DNA of 64,000 nt from Pseudomonas putida (GCF_028682395.1 NZ_JANHLC010000003.1:124001-188000), one strand, 5' to 3'. Shown: positions 10,850 through 23,128, counted from the first letter of the stretch. Notes: generated from the sequence alone by a model not told the origin. Numbers and translations are program-made.

Positions 10850-10882
10850 AGCCCTCCATGGTTAGTCATGGGGGGCTTTTTT
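10850..10882 (+). terminator. Rho-independent terminator of sahR-metK
   Basis: An 11-bp stem (AGCCCTCCATG with CATGGGGGGCT, one G-T pair) with a 6-nt loop is followed by six T residues. Confidence 0.92.
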
Positions 10883-11029
10883 CTGCCCGCTGCTCTAGAG
10901 CAGGCCTTGCGCCATCATCGGCCGCCGCCTAGAATTCGCGCCCTCCCGAGCCCCCTCTCCCATCTGGATATTGCGCGGCGCCCGCTCGGAAGCCCTTTGC
11001 GTGCCCGCAATCGAACATTGAGGTTTGTC

Positions 11030-11383
11030 ATGCGTTTTTCCACTCTCGCCCCTACCGCCGTACTGTTCGCCTTGTTCTCCCTGTCGGCCCAAGCCGCTGA
11101 CCTGGGTGCACTGACCGGCGGCCTGACGTCGAAATTGAGCGGCGTTGCCGGTGACTGCGACAAGCAGGTCCAGGAACTGCAGGGCAAAATCGACGCAGCC
11201 AAGGCCAACGGCGAAGACCTTAAGGTCAAAGCTCTGAAAGCTGCGCAGGACCAAGCTGAAAAAGGCTGCAAGAAAGTGGGCGAGAAAGCCGCCGAATCGA
11301 CCCAGGGAGCTGAAGCCGCTGAAGGTAAACAGGCCAAGCTCGAAGAGAAAGGCATGAAAGCCCTCGGTGGCCTGCTGAACTAA
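11030..11383 (+). CDS. Small periplasmic helical protein, DUF1090-like
   Basis: This is a 117-residue exported protein with a Sec signal peptide ending SLSAQA-AD. The mature part has two cysteines about 37 residues apart around helical, charged sequence (GDCDKQVQELQGKIDAAKANG ... EKGCKK), then an Ala/Glu/Lys-rich tail. This Cys-helix-Cys plan, with IDAAKANG, closely parallels the DUF1090 protein at 13230 (IEQAKAHG), so the two are probably related. Function is unknown. I chose ATG 11030 because the upstream part of the frame runs through the metK terminator. Confidence 0.8.
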   Translation: MRFSTLAPTAVLFALFSLSAQAADLGALTGGLTSKLSGVAGDCDKQVQELQGKIDAAKANGEDLKVKALKAAQDQAEKGCKKVGEKAAESTQGAEAAEGKQAKLEEKGMKALGGLLN

Positions 11384-11402
11384 GTCGTAACACGCCGAAA
11401 GA

Positions 11403-11428
11403 AAGCCCCGCCTCAGCGGGGCTTTTTT
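11403..11428 (+). terminator. Rho-independent terminator
   Basis: The stem AAGCCCCGC / GCGGGGCTT has a short CTCA-type loop and ends in a run of T. It ends the transcript of the small periplasmic protein. Confidence 0.92.
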
Positions 11429-11441
11429 GTGGCGGTGCTGA

Positions 11442-13148
<1,707 letters not shown>

Positions 13149-13229
13149 TGCCACGGTACCGCTCGATTTTGGCCCTCGACAGGCCGAAACCACAACGCGA
13201 TTACATAGCGACCTTTCACTGGAGCTTTT

Positions 13230-13625
13230 ATGAAATTTCTCTCACCATTCATCCTGTTCAGCGTTTGCAGCCTGTTCGCGGCCCCGCTCCTTGCCGCTGA
13301 AGAACAACCGACATTGACCGGCTGCGCTGCCAAGCGCGCAGAAATCAGCGCCCAGATTGAACAAGCCAAGGCCCACGGCAACGCTGGACAGCAAGCCGGC
13401 CTGGAAAGGGCCCTGGCTGAAGTGACGGCTCATTGCACCGATGCCGGCCTCAAGAAGGAACGCGAAAACAAAGTGCTCGATGCTCGCCATGAAGTCAGCC
13501 GCCGCCAGGCCGATCTGGAAAAAGCCATGAAAAAAGGCGACGCCGAGAAAATCAACAAACGCAAAGACAAGCTCGCCGAATCACGCAAGGAGCTGCAGGA
13601 AGCCCTCGACGCGCTGGACAAATAA
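13230..13625 (+). CDS. DUF1090 family periplasmic protein
   Basis: This 131-residue protein belongs to the DUF1090 family (E. coli YqjC type). It has a signal peptide ending LLAAEE, two cysteines (GCAAKRAEI and AHCTDAG) bracketing a helix, and a long, highly charged coiled-coil tail rich in Lys, Glu and Arg with no aromatic residues. A GGAG ribosome binding site precedes ATG 13230. It lies about 80 bp after ligB and may share its transcript. The function of the family is unknown. Confidence 0.88.
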   Translation: MKFLSPFILFSVCSLFAAPLLAAEEQPTLTGCAAKRAEISAQIEQAKAHGNAGQQAGLERALAEVTAHCTDAGLKKERENKVLDARHEVSRRQADLEKAMKKGDAEKINKRKDKLAESRKELQEALDALDK

Positions 13626-13632
13626 GGAACCC

Positions 13633-13656
13633 GCGCGCCAACCGCAACTGGCGCGC
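13633..13656. terminator. Bidirectional hairpin between DUF1090 and cytochrome c' genes
   Basis: GCGCGCCA and TGGCGCGC form an 8-bp stem with an 8-nt loop between convergent genes. There is no T-run, so termination is inferred from position. Confidence 0.6.
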
Positions 13657-13660
13657 CGGC

Positions 13661-14110
13661 CTAGTGGTTGCGAAATTGCTTGTGGCAAGCCTGACAGGCA
13701 TCTTCGACCTTCTGCACCGCCGGCCCCAGATTGCTGACCTTGTAGGGCTGGATCTGGCTGGCGATCACCAATTCACCGGTGGCCGCTTCCAGATCCCGGG
13801 CCATCGATTGAAACAGGGCCTGCTTCTGCCAGACATCAGAGGTCGCGCTGGTATGGTCTTCTTCCTTGACCTGAGGGAAGTGCTTCCACGGCTCGTGGGA
13901 CAAGGCATCAAGCTTGACCGCGCCTTCAGCAAAGCGCGCACCGTCGAATGGAATCCGCCCCCGCAGCATGCCCCCCAGGTCTTCACCGGTGTTGAGCATC
14001 TGCTTGAAAATCGCCTTGCGCTGTCCCAGCGGCGAGTTCGGGTCGACCCCACCGCAGGCGGATAGGGTCAGGCAGGCCAGCAATACAACAGAAAAGCTTT
14101 TAAGAGTCAT
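13661..14110 (-). CDS. Cytochrome c'-type lipoprotein
   Basis: This is a 149-residue lipoprotein whose signal peptide ends in the lipobox LSAC (Cys19). The single heme motif CQACH lies at the extreme C-terminus (Cys139, Cys142, His143), as in four-helix-bundle cytochromes c'. The body is helical, with KAIFKQM near the start where family members carry the heme-proximal residues. It is probably anchored in the periplasm. Possible roles are gas binding or electron transfer; the sequence does not decide between them. It is divergent from mltA. Confidence 0.88.
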   Translation of the reverse strand: MTLKSFSVVLLACLTLSACGGVDPNSPLGQRKAIFKQMLNTGEDLGGMLRGRIPFDGARFAEGAVKLDALSHEPWKHFPQVKEEDHTSATSDVWQKQALFQSMARDLEAATGELVIASQIQPYKVSNLGPAVQKVEDACQACHKQFRNH

Positions 14111-14237
14111 GGTGGCTTCAGGTCACGGAAATCGGCGGCCAGTATCCTCGCCTCACCCGCAAAGACCAATAGCCCTATTGAATATATGGATAGCGCCCTT
14201 AACGACCGCGCAATCCCCGAACACAGGAATGGCGTGC

Positions 14238-15404
14238 ATGAATCACCCCCGTAAACCCTGGCGACTGGCCCTGGCCTGGGCCCTCCCCGCAATGGCGCTA
14301 CTCGCCGGCTGCAACGGTGGCGATACCGGAAAACCGCAGGAAGCCCCCCACACCACTTATCTCAAGGCCGACTGGCAGGCGCTGCCCAGCGTTTCCGATG
14401 AAGACCTGCAAGCAGGTTTCACCGCCTGGCGCAGCGCCTGTACCCGACTGAAGAGCGATGCAAACTGGTCGGCGACCTGCAGCAAGGCCGCCACCGTCGA
14501 GCTCACCCCTTCGGCCATTCGCGGCTTTCTCCAGGCCAACCTGGATGTCTACGGCCTGCGCTCCGCCTCCGGCAGCCCCGACGGCCTGATCACCGGCTAC
14601 TACGAACCAGTCTATCCCGGCAGCCTGACCCGCACCGACAAGGCGTCAGTGCCGGTGTACGGGATTCCTGAGGACATGATCGTGGTTGCCCTCGACAGCA
14701 TTTACCCCGAGCTCAAGGGCAAACGCCTGCGCGGCCGCCTTGACGGCCGCACCCTGAAACCTTACGACACGGCTGCGCAGATCAATAGCCAGGGGGTACC
14801 GGCCCCCGTTCTGGCCTGGCTGACCGACCCGATGGACCTGCAGTTTCTACAGATTCAGGGCTCAGGCAGAATTCGCTTGGACAGTGGTCAGCAACTGCGC
14901 ATCGCCTACGCCGACCAGAACGGCCATCCCTACCGACCTATCGGCCGCTGGCTGGTGGAACAGGGCGAACTGACGAAAGACGCAGTGACCATGGGCAGTA
15001 TCAGCGCCTGGGCCAAGGCGCATCCGGCACGTATCCCGGAACTGCTGGCCAGCAACCCCAGCTATGTGTTCTTCACCCGCAACCCGGACAGCAATGAGGG
15101 CCCGCGCGGCTCACTGAATGTGCCCCTGAGCGCTGGCTATAGCGTGGCCGTCGATCGCAAGGTGGTTCCTCTGGGCAGTCTGGTCTGGCTGGCCACCAGC
15201 CGTCCCGATGGCAGCAGCCTGGTACGCCCGGTAGCCGCACAAGATACGGGCGGCGCCATTGCCGGAGAAGTCCGTGCAGATTTGTTCTGGGGCACGGGTG
15301 AGGCTGCCGGCGCACTGGCCGGCGACATGAAGCAAAAGGGCAATATCTGGCTACTCTGGCCCAAGGGCCTGGCCCTGCCGGATGCCCCGGCGACCGGTAG
15401 CTGA
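14238..15404 (+). CDS. mltA: Membrane-bound lytic murein transglycosylase A
   Basis: This 388-residue outer-membrane lipoprotein cleaves peptidoglycan glycan strands to 1,6-anhydro ends. The signal peptide ends in LLAGC (Cys25). The MltA domain is recognisable by LITGYYEPVYPGS and FLQIQGSGRI, followed by the C-terminal 3D domain with AAQDTGGAIAG, which holds the catalytic Asp, and RADLFWGTG. The frame is open for over 300 bp upstream. ATG 14238 is chosen because CAGGA lies at the right distance; ATG 14229 is too close to it. Confidence 0.94.
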   Translation: MNHPRKPWRLALAWALPAMALLAGCNGGDTGKPQEAPHTTYLKADWQALPSVSDEDLQAGFTAWRSACTRLKSDANWSATCSKAATVELTPSAIRGFLQANLDVYGLRSASGSPDGLITGYYEPVYPGSLTRTDKASVPVYGIPEDMIVVALDSIYPELKGKRLRGRLDGRTLKPYDTAAQINSQGVPAPVLAWLTDPMDLQFLQIQGSGRIRLDSGQQLRIAYADQNGHPYRPIGRWLVEQGELTKDAVTMGSISAWAKAHPARIPELLASNPSYVFFTRNPDSNEGPRGSLNVPLSAGYSVAVDRKVVPLGSLVWLATSRPDGSSLVRPVAAQDTGGAIAGEVRADLFWGTGEAAGALAGDMKQKGNIWLLWPKGLALPDAPATGS

Positions 15405-15422
15405 CCAGGACCAATGAAACCC

Positions 15423-15446
15423 GACCGGGACTATTCCAGCCCGGTC
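15423..15446. terminator. Hairpin between convergent mltA and MAPEG genes
   Basis: GACCGGG and CCCGGTC pair around a 10-nt loop just past mltA and before the end of the opposing gene. There is no T-tract, so the role is inferred from position. Confidence 0.5.
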
Positions 15447-15464
15447 AGGTGCACCTGGCCGGCT

Positions 15465-15851
15465 TCAGGCAGAGACGACAAAGAGACTCACAATCAGCGC
15501 CATACCGACAAACCAGACCAGCGAACGCAGGACCGCCCAGTCCGCCAGATAACAGATGATGTAGAGCAGGCGGCTGGTGATAAACAGCACGGCCAGCACA
15601 TTGATCGTTACCAGCTCGGCATTGCCGGCGATATGGGCAATGATCACTGCCGCCGCGAAAGCGGGTGTCACTTCAAAACTATTGAGCTGTGCGCTGTGTG
15701 CACGCTTGGCGAAACCGTCCAGCGTGGCGAGAAACGCCCGCGGGTCGTGGTTCTGCCGCAGGCCGAACTTTCCGCCGCTGAACTTGGCGATACCAATACA
15801 CAGATAGGGCAGAAACAGAGCAATCAGCACACACCAGAAAGCAACCGTCAT
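15465..15851 (-). CDS. MAPEG family membrane protein
   Basis: This 128-residue protein has four predicted membrane helices and the MAPEG pattern, with conserved NSFEVTPAFAAAVIIAH near the middle and a charged R-x-x-D/R loop (NHDPRAFLATLDGFAKRAHSA). Eukaryotic MAPEG proteins are glutathione- or eicosanoid-handling enzymes; the bacterial members are mostly uncharacterised. AAGGA precedes ATG 15851. The EamA transporter gene ends 19 bp upstream on the same strand, so the two may be co-transcribed. Confidence 0.88.
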   Translation of the reverse strand: MTVAFWCVLIALFLPYLCIGIAKFSGGKFGLRQNHDPRAFLATLDGFAKRAHSAQLNSFEVTPAFAAAVIIAHIAGNAELVTINVLAVLFITSRLLYIICYLADWAVLRSLVWFVGMALIVSLFVVSA

Positions 15852-15870
15852 GATGGAGTCCTTATTGGAA

Positions 15871-16704
15871 TTAGAATTTCATGATGAGCATGCCAATCAA
15901 CACAAGCCCGCAGGCTAAGAGCCTGGGCCCGCCGAAAGGTTCTTTCAGGTAGCGCATACCCAGTAAGACCACCAGGATAACGCTGACCTCACGCAATGCT
16001 GCCGCCTCGGCAATCGAGCCCAGCTGCATGGCCCACAACACTAGCGCATAACTGAACAGAACACAGAAGCCGACGCTAAACCCCAATCGCCACTGCTCGC
16101 GCCAGAACTGCATAAATACCGCACGCTTGCGGCTGATGGCCAGTAATGGAAACGGCCAGGCACTGATCAGCGTGATCCACACCAGAAAATCCAGAGGGTG
16201 GGGCCAGCGACGCAAAGCCTGGCCGTCGATATAGGTGTAGCAACCGATACACAGCCCGATCAACGCCACTACCGGCAGCATCGACCAGGGTAGCCGTTCG
16301 CCCCCGCCGCCGTGCCAGAGCAGGCACAACATCCCACAGGGAATCAGGGCAATGCCAACAATCTGTTGGGGGCTGAGCACTTCGCCGGCGAAGATCAGCG
16401 TCAGCGCCAGGACCACCAATGGCGATAGCCCGCGCATCAGGGGATAGACCAGCCCCAGATCACCGACCCGGTAGGCCTTGATCAGCAAGTAGCGATAGAG
16501 CAGCTCGAAAAACGCCGAGGCCATGATCCAGGGCCATATCTCGGCAGGCGGCAATGCCACGAACCCGAGCATTGCCACGACGAACACCAGCGCGACGCTG
16601 TCCATGCAGGCGACGACCAGCAAGCGTTCGCCGCTGAATTTGATCAGGGTGTTCCAGATGGCATGCAGCAAAGCTGCAACCAGAACCAGAGCCGTCGCCA
16701 GCAC
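15871..16704 (-). CDS. EamA/DMT-family inner-membrane transporter
   Basis: This is a 277-residue protein of about ten hydrophobic helices, arranged as two EamA repeats (ALLHAIWNTLIKFSG at the start; a second half from about 140). It is typical of drug/metabolite transporters, and the substrate cannot be told from sequence. The start is GTG 16704, supported by a strong AAGGAG 6 nt upstream. It is followed closely by the MAPEG gene. Confidence 0.88.
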   Translation of the reverse strand: MLATALVLVAALLHAIWNTLIKFSGERLLVVACMDSVALVFVVAMLGFVALPPAEIWPWIMASAFFELLYRYLLIKAYRVGDLGLVYPLMRGLSPLVVLALTLIFAGEVLSPQQIVGIALIPCGMLCLLWHGGGGERLPWSMLPVVALIGLCIGCYTYIDGQALRRWPHPLDFLVWITLISAWPFPLLAISRKRAVFMQFWREQWRLGFSVGFCVLFSYALVLWAMQLGSIAEAAALREVSVILVVLLGMRYLKEPFGGPRLLACGLVLIGMLIMKF

Positions 16705-16826
16705 TGCCCACTCCTTGCCTGCATCGCGTCAGTCAAATCGGCCATTGTGCCGATCCATCATGCCAATTCGATGACACTCGCCGTGCCCAGTGCCTGGGGC
16801 AGGCGGTGGCAGATCCAGCCTGCAAT

Positions 16827-16874
16827 GGCGCAGCGGGCGGCTGCGCCACCTCGCGAGCACGCTCGCGGCTACAG
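16827..16874. repeat. Hairpin plus single REP element
   Basis: An 8-bp stem (GGCGCAGC / GCTGCGCC) is followed directly by a REP-type sequence (TCGCGAGCACGCTCGC then GGCTACAG) similar to the elements near 6285 and 27975. It fills the gap between the thioesterase and transporter genes. Confidence 0.75.
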
Positions 16875-16888
16875 GGGCATGAGGGGAA

Positions 16889-17287
16889 TCAGGCCTCGTC
16901 GTCCTTGAACTGATCTTTCACATACCTGATTTCAGTGCGGCCATGAGCCGCCGGCAAGCCGTCCTCACCCAGGTTGACGAACACCATCTTCTCGACGGTG
17001 AGAATGCTTTTGCGGGTGATCTTGTTGCGCACTTCGCATGTCAGCGTGATCGAGGTGCGGCCGAACTCGGTTGCCGTGATGCCCAACTCGATAATATCGC
17101 CCTGGCGCGAGGCGCTGACAAAATTGATCTCGGAAATGTACTTGGTCACCACGCGCTGGTTGCCCAACTGGACAATCGCATAGATCGCCGCCTCTTCGTC
17201 GATCCAGCGCAACAGGCTGCCGCCGAACAACGTGCCATTGGGGTTGAGGTCTTCGGGTTTTACCCACTTGCGGGTGTGGAAATTCAT
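16889..17287 (-). CDS. Acyl-CoA thioesterase (hotdog fold)
   Basis: This is a 132-residue single-hotdog protein of the YciA/BACH type. It has the substrate motif GTLFGGSLLRWIDEEAAI with catalytic-type Asp/Glu, then NFVSASRQGDIIELG and the strand TRKSILTVEKMVFVN. It probably hydrolyses acyl-CoA in the cytosol; chain-length preference cannot be read. AGGAG precedes ATG 17287. It is divergent from the ahcY leader. Confidence 0.9.
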   Translation of the reverse strand: MNFHTRKWVKPEDLNPNGTLFGGSLLRWIDEEAAIYAIVQLGNQRVVTKYISEINFVSASRQGDIIELGITATEFGRTSITLTCEVRNKITRKSILTVEKMVFVNLGEDGLPAAHGRTEIRYVKDQFKDDEA

Positions 17288-17400
17288 GCTGACTCCTGAC
17301 CGTCTTGCCGATTAATGCCGGTCATCATGGCAGACCTACTCCTTTAGCTCTATTGAGCTTCTACTATGGTCGCTATTAGTGTTCGCTCATCGCACGATAG

Positions 17401-19023
<1,623 letters not shown>

Positions 19024-19049
19024 GTAAGCTGCAAGCGACTGGCTGCAAG

Positions 19050-19086
19050 CGTCAGGCAAGGGCCAAAAACCCTGGTTTGCCTGACG
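19050..19086 (+). other. Inverted repeat between ahcY and metF
   Basis: CGTCAGGCAA and TTGCCTGACG form a 10-bp stem, and GGGCC/CCCTGG inside can extend it. It lies in a 185-bp gap rich in AGCTGCAAGC-type words. It could be a partial terminator or an RNA-processing or stability element that lowers metF relative to ahcY. No T-run follows. Confidence 0.6.
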
Positions 19087-19208
19087 ACTTCAGTTACTTG
19101 TCCTAATCGTTTAAGCAGCTTCAGGCTACAGGCTCCAAACGCAAGAGCGAGTGTACCTGCGCTCCTCTTGCCGCTTGAAGCCCTGAGCTTGCCGCTGGAG
19201 ACTCCCCC

Positions 19209-20054
19209 ATGTCCCAAGAACGTCGTTACAGTTTCGAGTTCTTCCCAACCAAGACCGATGCCGGTCATGAGAAACTGCTCGCTACTGCCCGCCAGTTGGC
19301 CAGCTACAACCCCGATTTTTTCTCCTGCACCTACGGTGCCGGTGGCTCGACCCGCGACCGCACGATCAATACCGTGCTGCAGCTGGAAAGCGAAGTAAAA
19401 ATCCCTGCTGCTCCGCACCTGTCCTGCGTTGGTGACAGCAAAGCCGATCTGCGCGGCCTGCTGCAGCAATACATTGAGGCAGGCATTACCCGTATCGTCG
19501 CGCTGCGTGGCGACCTGCCGTCCGGGATGGGCATGGCCAGTGGCGAACTGCGCTACGCCAATGACCTGGTGAGCTTCATCCGTGAAGAGACCGGCGATCA
19601 CTTTCACATCGAAGTGGCCGCCTACCCGGAAATGCACCCCCAGGCGCATAACTTCGAAGACGATCTTCGCCACTTCGTCAACAAAGCCAAGGCCGGCGCC
19701 GACAGCGCGATCACCCAGTATTTCTTCAACGCCGATAGCTACTTTTACTTCGTCGAGCGTGTTCGCGCGCTGGGCGTCGAAATCCCTATCGTGCCGGGCA
19801 TCATGCCAATCACCAACTACACCAAGCTCGCTCGCTTCTCTGACGCGTGTGGCGCCGAAATCCCGCGCTGGATCCGTAAACAACTGGAAGCCTATGGCGA
19901 CGATAGCCAGAGCATCCAGGCGTTTGGTGAGCAAGTCATCAGTGAAATGTGCGACAGCTTGCTACAAGGCGGCGCACCTGGGCTGCACTTCTACACCTTG
20001 AACCAGGCAGAGCCAAGCCTGGCGATCTGGAACAATCTGAAGCTGCCACGCTGA
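19209..20054 (+). CDS. metF: 5,10-methylenetetrahydrofolate reductase
   Basis: This 281-residue flavoenzyme makes 5-methyl-THF for methionine synthesis. It shows the family start YSFEFFPTKTD with the catalytic Glu (E11), the TYGAGGSTRDRT loop, VALRGDLP and the FAD-site region ITQYFFNADSYFYF, and ends with LHFYTLNQA. CTGGAGA precedes ATG 19209. It lies downstream of the SAH riboswitch and ahcY, which fits coordinated recycling of homocysteine to methionine. Confidence 0.97.
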   Translation: MSQERRYSFEFFPTKTDAGHEKLLATARQLASYNPDFFSCTYGAGGSTRDRTINTVLQLESEVKIPAAPHLSCVGDSKADLRGLLQQYIEAGITRIVALRGDLPSGMGMASGELRYANDLVSFIREETGDHFHIEVAAYPEMHPQAHNFEDDLRHFVNKAKAGADSAITQYFFNADSYFYFVERVRALGVEIPIVPGIMPITNYTKLARFSDACGAEIPRWIRKQLEAYGDDSQSIQAFGEQVISEMCDSLLQGGAPGLHFYTLNQAEPSLAIWNNLKLPR

Positions 20055-20161
20055 CCCTCACGTTGCCTGCCGGCACAGGCCCCCTGGCCGGCACGCAGCA
20101 CCTGCAGCACTGATTCCAGAGCCGCTAGCTATTTCAATACCTGCCAGCGTAACCTCCAGCA

Positions 20162-20953
20162 ATGCCTCTTACCGCCCGACTTTTAACCGCGTTTATTTGC
20201 CTCTGCCTGAGCTTTGCGGTTCGGGCCGAGAAGCTGCGCATCGTCACCGATCCCTGGGCACCTTATGCCTACCAGGAAAACGGTCAGAACAAGGGCCTCG
20301 ACTACGAAACCACGACCGCAGTATTCCAGCGGCTGGGCGTTGAAATCGAGTGGCAGTTCCTCCCCTGGAAACGCTGCCTGGCCATGCTGGAGCAGGGCCA
20401 CGCCGACGGTATTCTGGATATTTTTCGTACACAGGAACGCGCCTCCACCCTGTTCTACCCCCATGAAGCACTGTCCGATGCCGAATTCGTACTCTTCTAT
20501 GCCAAGGCCAATCCCCACCCCGTCCACAGCCTTGAGGACCTGCGCGGCCTGAGTGTCGGCACCACCCCCGGGTACATCTATAGCGCGGCCTTCAACGGCT
20601 CGACCCAGTTCCTGCGCGAGGATGCGCCGACGCAAGAGGCCAATTTTGGCAAGCTGCAGCGCGGGCGAATCGACTTGTTGATAACCGATCGACGAGTGGG
20701 CCAATACATGCTCGATCAACTGCACCTGCGCGGGCAGATCGAGCAGCACGCCCTTGTCATCAGTCGCCAGGGTCAGTACCTGGCGCTGCGCCGCAACGTC
20801 GGCATGGACCTGCTGCTGCAACGTTTCAATGCCGAACTCAAGCGTTTCAAGAGCGAGCCGGCCTATGAGCGATTGCTCGCCCGCTACACGGGCGCGGCCA
20901 CAAGTATCCAGCACGACACCGCCGTTGAGCAGCAGGAAAGCAGCGCGCGCTGA
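20162..20953 (+). CDS. Periplasmic solute-binding protein (SBP_bac_3 type)
   Basis: This 263-residue protein has a signal peptide (to about residue 22, VRA-E) and an extracellular-solute-binding family 3 fold: KLRIVTDPWAPYAYQENGQNKG at the start, then LPWKRCLAMLEQGHADG and GLSVGTTPGYIYS. No transporter genes are adjacent, so it may be an orphan binding protein or serve a distant permease. The ligand is unknown, although such folds usually bind amino acids. No strong ribosome binding site is visible before ATG 20162. Confidence 0.87.
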   Translation: MPLTARLLTAFICLCLSFAVRAEKLRIVTDPWAPYAYQENGQNKGLDYETTTAVFQRLGVEIEWQFLPWKRCLAMLEQGHADGILDIFRTQERASTLFYPHEALSDAEFVLFYAKANPHPVHSLEDLRGLSVGTTPGYIYSAAFNGSTQFLREDAPTQEANFGKLQRGRIDLLITDRRVGQYMLDQLHLRGQIEQHALVISRQGQYLALRRNVGMDLLLQRFNAELKRFKSEPAYERLLARYTGAATSIQHDTAVEQQESSAR

Positions 20954-20959
20954 TTGCTC

Positions 20960-20968
20960 TGTTATACT
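20960..20968 (+). promoter_or_regulatory. rhlE: Extended -10 promoter candidate for rhlE
   Basis: TGTTATACT is an extended -10 box without a good -35. It would give an untranslated leader of roughly 200 nt before rhlE. Confidence 0.5.
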
Positions 20969-21174
20969 GCGGCCTTCCCGCCAGGCTCACGCCCGGACGC
21001 TCGACCTTGTACAAGGCATCCAATCACGCTGACAGCGCCGCCCACGGCCCGCGCGAGCGGTTTGAATGAACCTTCGAGGCCAGCAGGACCGGACGGGATT
21101 GCGTCCCCTTAAACGCGATTCGCGCCAGGCAAGACATCCCATTGGGCAACGCCCTAACTAGAACAGGATTACTC

Positions 21175-23037
21175 ATGTCCTTTGCTTCCCTCGGTCTCTC
21201 CGAGGCTTTAGTCGGCGCCATCGAGGCCGCCGGCTATACCCAGCCTACTCCGGTGCAACAGCGGGCCATTCCCGCCGTGTTGCAAGGTCGCGACCTGATG
21301 GTGGCGGCACAGACAGGTACTGGTAAAACCGGCGGCTTCGCCCTCCCGATTCTGGAGCGGTTGTTCCCCAACGGTCACCCGGACAAATCCCAGCGTCACG
21401 GCCCGCGCCAGCCCCGCGTACTGGTCCTGACCCCGACCCGCGAACTGGCCGCCCAGGTTCACGAGAGCTTCAAGCTCTATGCCCGTGACCTGAAATTTGT
21501 CAGCGCCTGCATTTTCGGCGGTGTCGGCATGAATCCACAGGTCCAGGCCATGGCCCGCGGCGTCGACGTGCTCGTTGCCTGCCCGGGTCGCCTGCTGGAC
21601 CTGGCTGGCCAAGGCAGCGTCGATTTGTCCCACGTGGAAATCCTCGTGCTGGACGAAGCGGACCGCATGCTCGACATGGGCTTTGTCCATGACGTGAAGA
21701 AAGTCCTCGCACGCCTGCCCGCCAAACGGCAGAACCTGCTGTTCTCGGCGACGTTCTCCAAGGACATCACCGACCTGGCCGGCAAGCTGCTGCACAACCC
21801 CGAGCGCATTGAAGTCACGCCACCGAACACCACGGTCGAGCGCATCGAACAACGCGTCTTCCGCCTGCCTGCCAGCCACAAGCGTGCCCTGCTGGCGCAC
21901 CTGATCACTGCCGGCGCGTGGGAGCAGGTCCTGGTCTTTACCCGAACCAAGCACGGCGCCAACCGCCTGGCCGAGTACCTGGACAAGCATGGCCTGAGCG
22001 CCGTTGCCATCCACGGCAACAAGAGCCAGAACGCCCGGACCAAAGCCCTGGCCGACTTCAAGGCCGGTGATGTCCGCATTCTGGTCGCCACCGATATCGC
22101 CGCTCGCGGCCTGGATATCGACCAACTCCCTCACGTGGTCAACTTCGAACTGCCGAATGTCGACGAAGACTACGTGCACCGGATCGGTCGTACCGGCCGT
22201 GCGGGCCGCTCCGGCGAGGCGATCTCGCTGGTTGCCCCGGACGAAGAGAAACTGCTGAAAAGCATCGAGCGCATGACCAAGCAGAAAATCGCCGATGGCG
22301 ACCTGATGGGCTTCGATGCCAGCGCTGTAGAAGCTGAAAAGCCTGAAGTACGCGAGCGTCCCGATGTCCGTAACCCTCGCAACCCGCGCGGTCCACGTGG
22401 CGACGGTCCAAACGGCGGTGGCGGCGGTAGCGGGCGCAAGGACAAGGGCAAAGACAAGGGCAAGGAAAAACCGGCAGCCGCTCGCGGCGACCGCCCGGCC
22501 CGCGAGCAGAAACCGCGCGAAGGCACCCCGGCCCGCGAACAACGTCAGCCCGCGCCACGCGCAGTTGATCGTGACCCCGAGGAGTTCCTCGACGACGATA
22601 TCGATAACTTCGGTAACCGCGTCGACTACGTGCCGCAGCAGGTCAAAACCCAAGGCCGCGGCCGCCGTCCAGGTGGCCAAGGTCAAGGCGCTGCGACGCC
22701 AGCCCGTAGCGGTGGCGCTCAGCCCCAGGGACGTCAAGGCGGCCCGCGCAATGCCAATGGCGCCAGCACTGGCACCCCGCCAGCCAAGCGTACCGGCCAG
22801 CGCAACGGCGCACCACGTGATGGCCAGGCGCGCCGCGAAGACTCGCGTAACCGTCGCCCAAACCGTGATGAGCAGCCTGCACGTCAGGAACCGGCGGTAA
22901 AAGGTCCACGGGACAATCAGCCGAAGATCATGCACAAGGAGTCGAAAACCGATCGTTTCCCGACACCGGAACAGCTTGATCAACTGCCAAGCCGTCCGCG
23001 TGGCGAGAAACCGGCGTTGCTGACCCGCAATCGCTAA
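21175..23037 (+). CDS. rhlE: DEAD-box RNA helicase RhlE
   Basis: This is a 620-residue ATP-dependent RNA helicase. The core (about 1-380) has all family motifs: the Q-motif [50 protein letters not shown] and [11 protein letters not shown]. The remaining 240 residues are a low-complexity, disordered tail rich in Gly, Pro, Arg and Gln with mixed-charge clusters, which is long even for RhlE. Such tails promote RNA binding and condensate formation. ATG 21175 follows AGGA. It is transcribed from a long leader and ends at a strong terminator. Confidence 0.96.
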   Translation: MSFASLGLSEALVGAIEAAGYTQPTPVQQRAIPAVLQGRDLMVAAQTGTGKTGGFALPILERLFPNGHPDKSQRHGPRQPRVLVLTPTRELAAQVHESFKLYARDLKFVSACIFGGVGMNPQVQAMARGVDVLVACPGRLLDLAGQGSVDLSHVEILVLDEADRMLDMGFVHDVKKVLARLPAKRQNLLFSATFSKDITDLAGKLLHNPERIEVTPPNTTVERIEQRVFRLPASHKRALLAHLITAGAWEQVLVFTRTKHGANRLAEYLDKHGLSAVAIHGNKSQNARTKALADFKAGDVRILVATDIAARGLDIDQLPHVVNFELPNVDEDYVHRIGRTGRAGRSGEAISLVAPDEEKLLKSIERMTKQKIADGDLMGFDASAVEAEKPEVRERPDVRNPRNPRGPRGDGPNGGGGGSGRKDKGKDKGKEKPAAARGDRPAREQKPREGTPAREQRQPAPRAVDRDPEEFLDDDIDNFGNRVDYVPQQVKTQGRGRRPGGQGQGAATPARSGGAQPQGRQGGPRNANGASTGTPPAKRTGQRNGAPRDGQARREDSRNRRPNRDEQPARQEPAVKGPRDNQPKIMHKESKTDRFPTPEQLDQLPSRPRGEKPALLTRNR

Positions 23038-23052
23038 GTTTCAGACGCCATA

Positions 23053-23088
23053 AAAAACGCCCCCGTTCTCACGAACGGGGGCGTTTTT
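23053..23088. terminator. Bidirectional terminator between rhlE and yceI
   Basis: A perfect 16-bp stem (AAAAACGCCCCCGTTC and complement) with a TCAC loop has A/T runs on both sides and serves two convergent genes. Confidence 0.95.
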
Positions 23089-23128
23089 GTTTGTCTGCAA
23101 CAGGCTGCGAATACTCGCAGCCGTGGCA

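Noticed and set aside
22364..22900. A 178-codon alternative plus-strand frame inside rhlE
   Set aside because: It is a shifted reading of the repetitive Arg/Gly/Pro tail; the rhlE frame is continuous to a normal stop and terminator.
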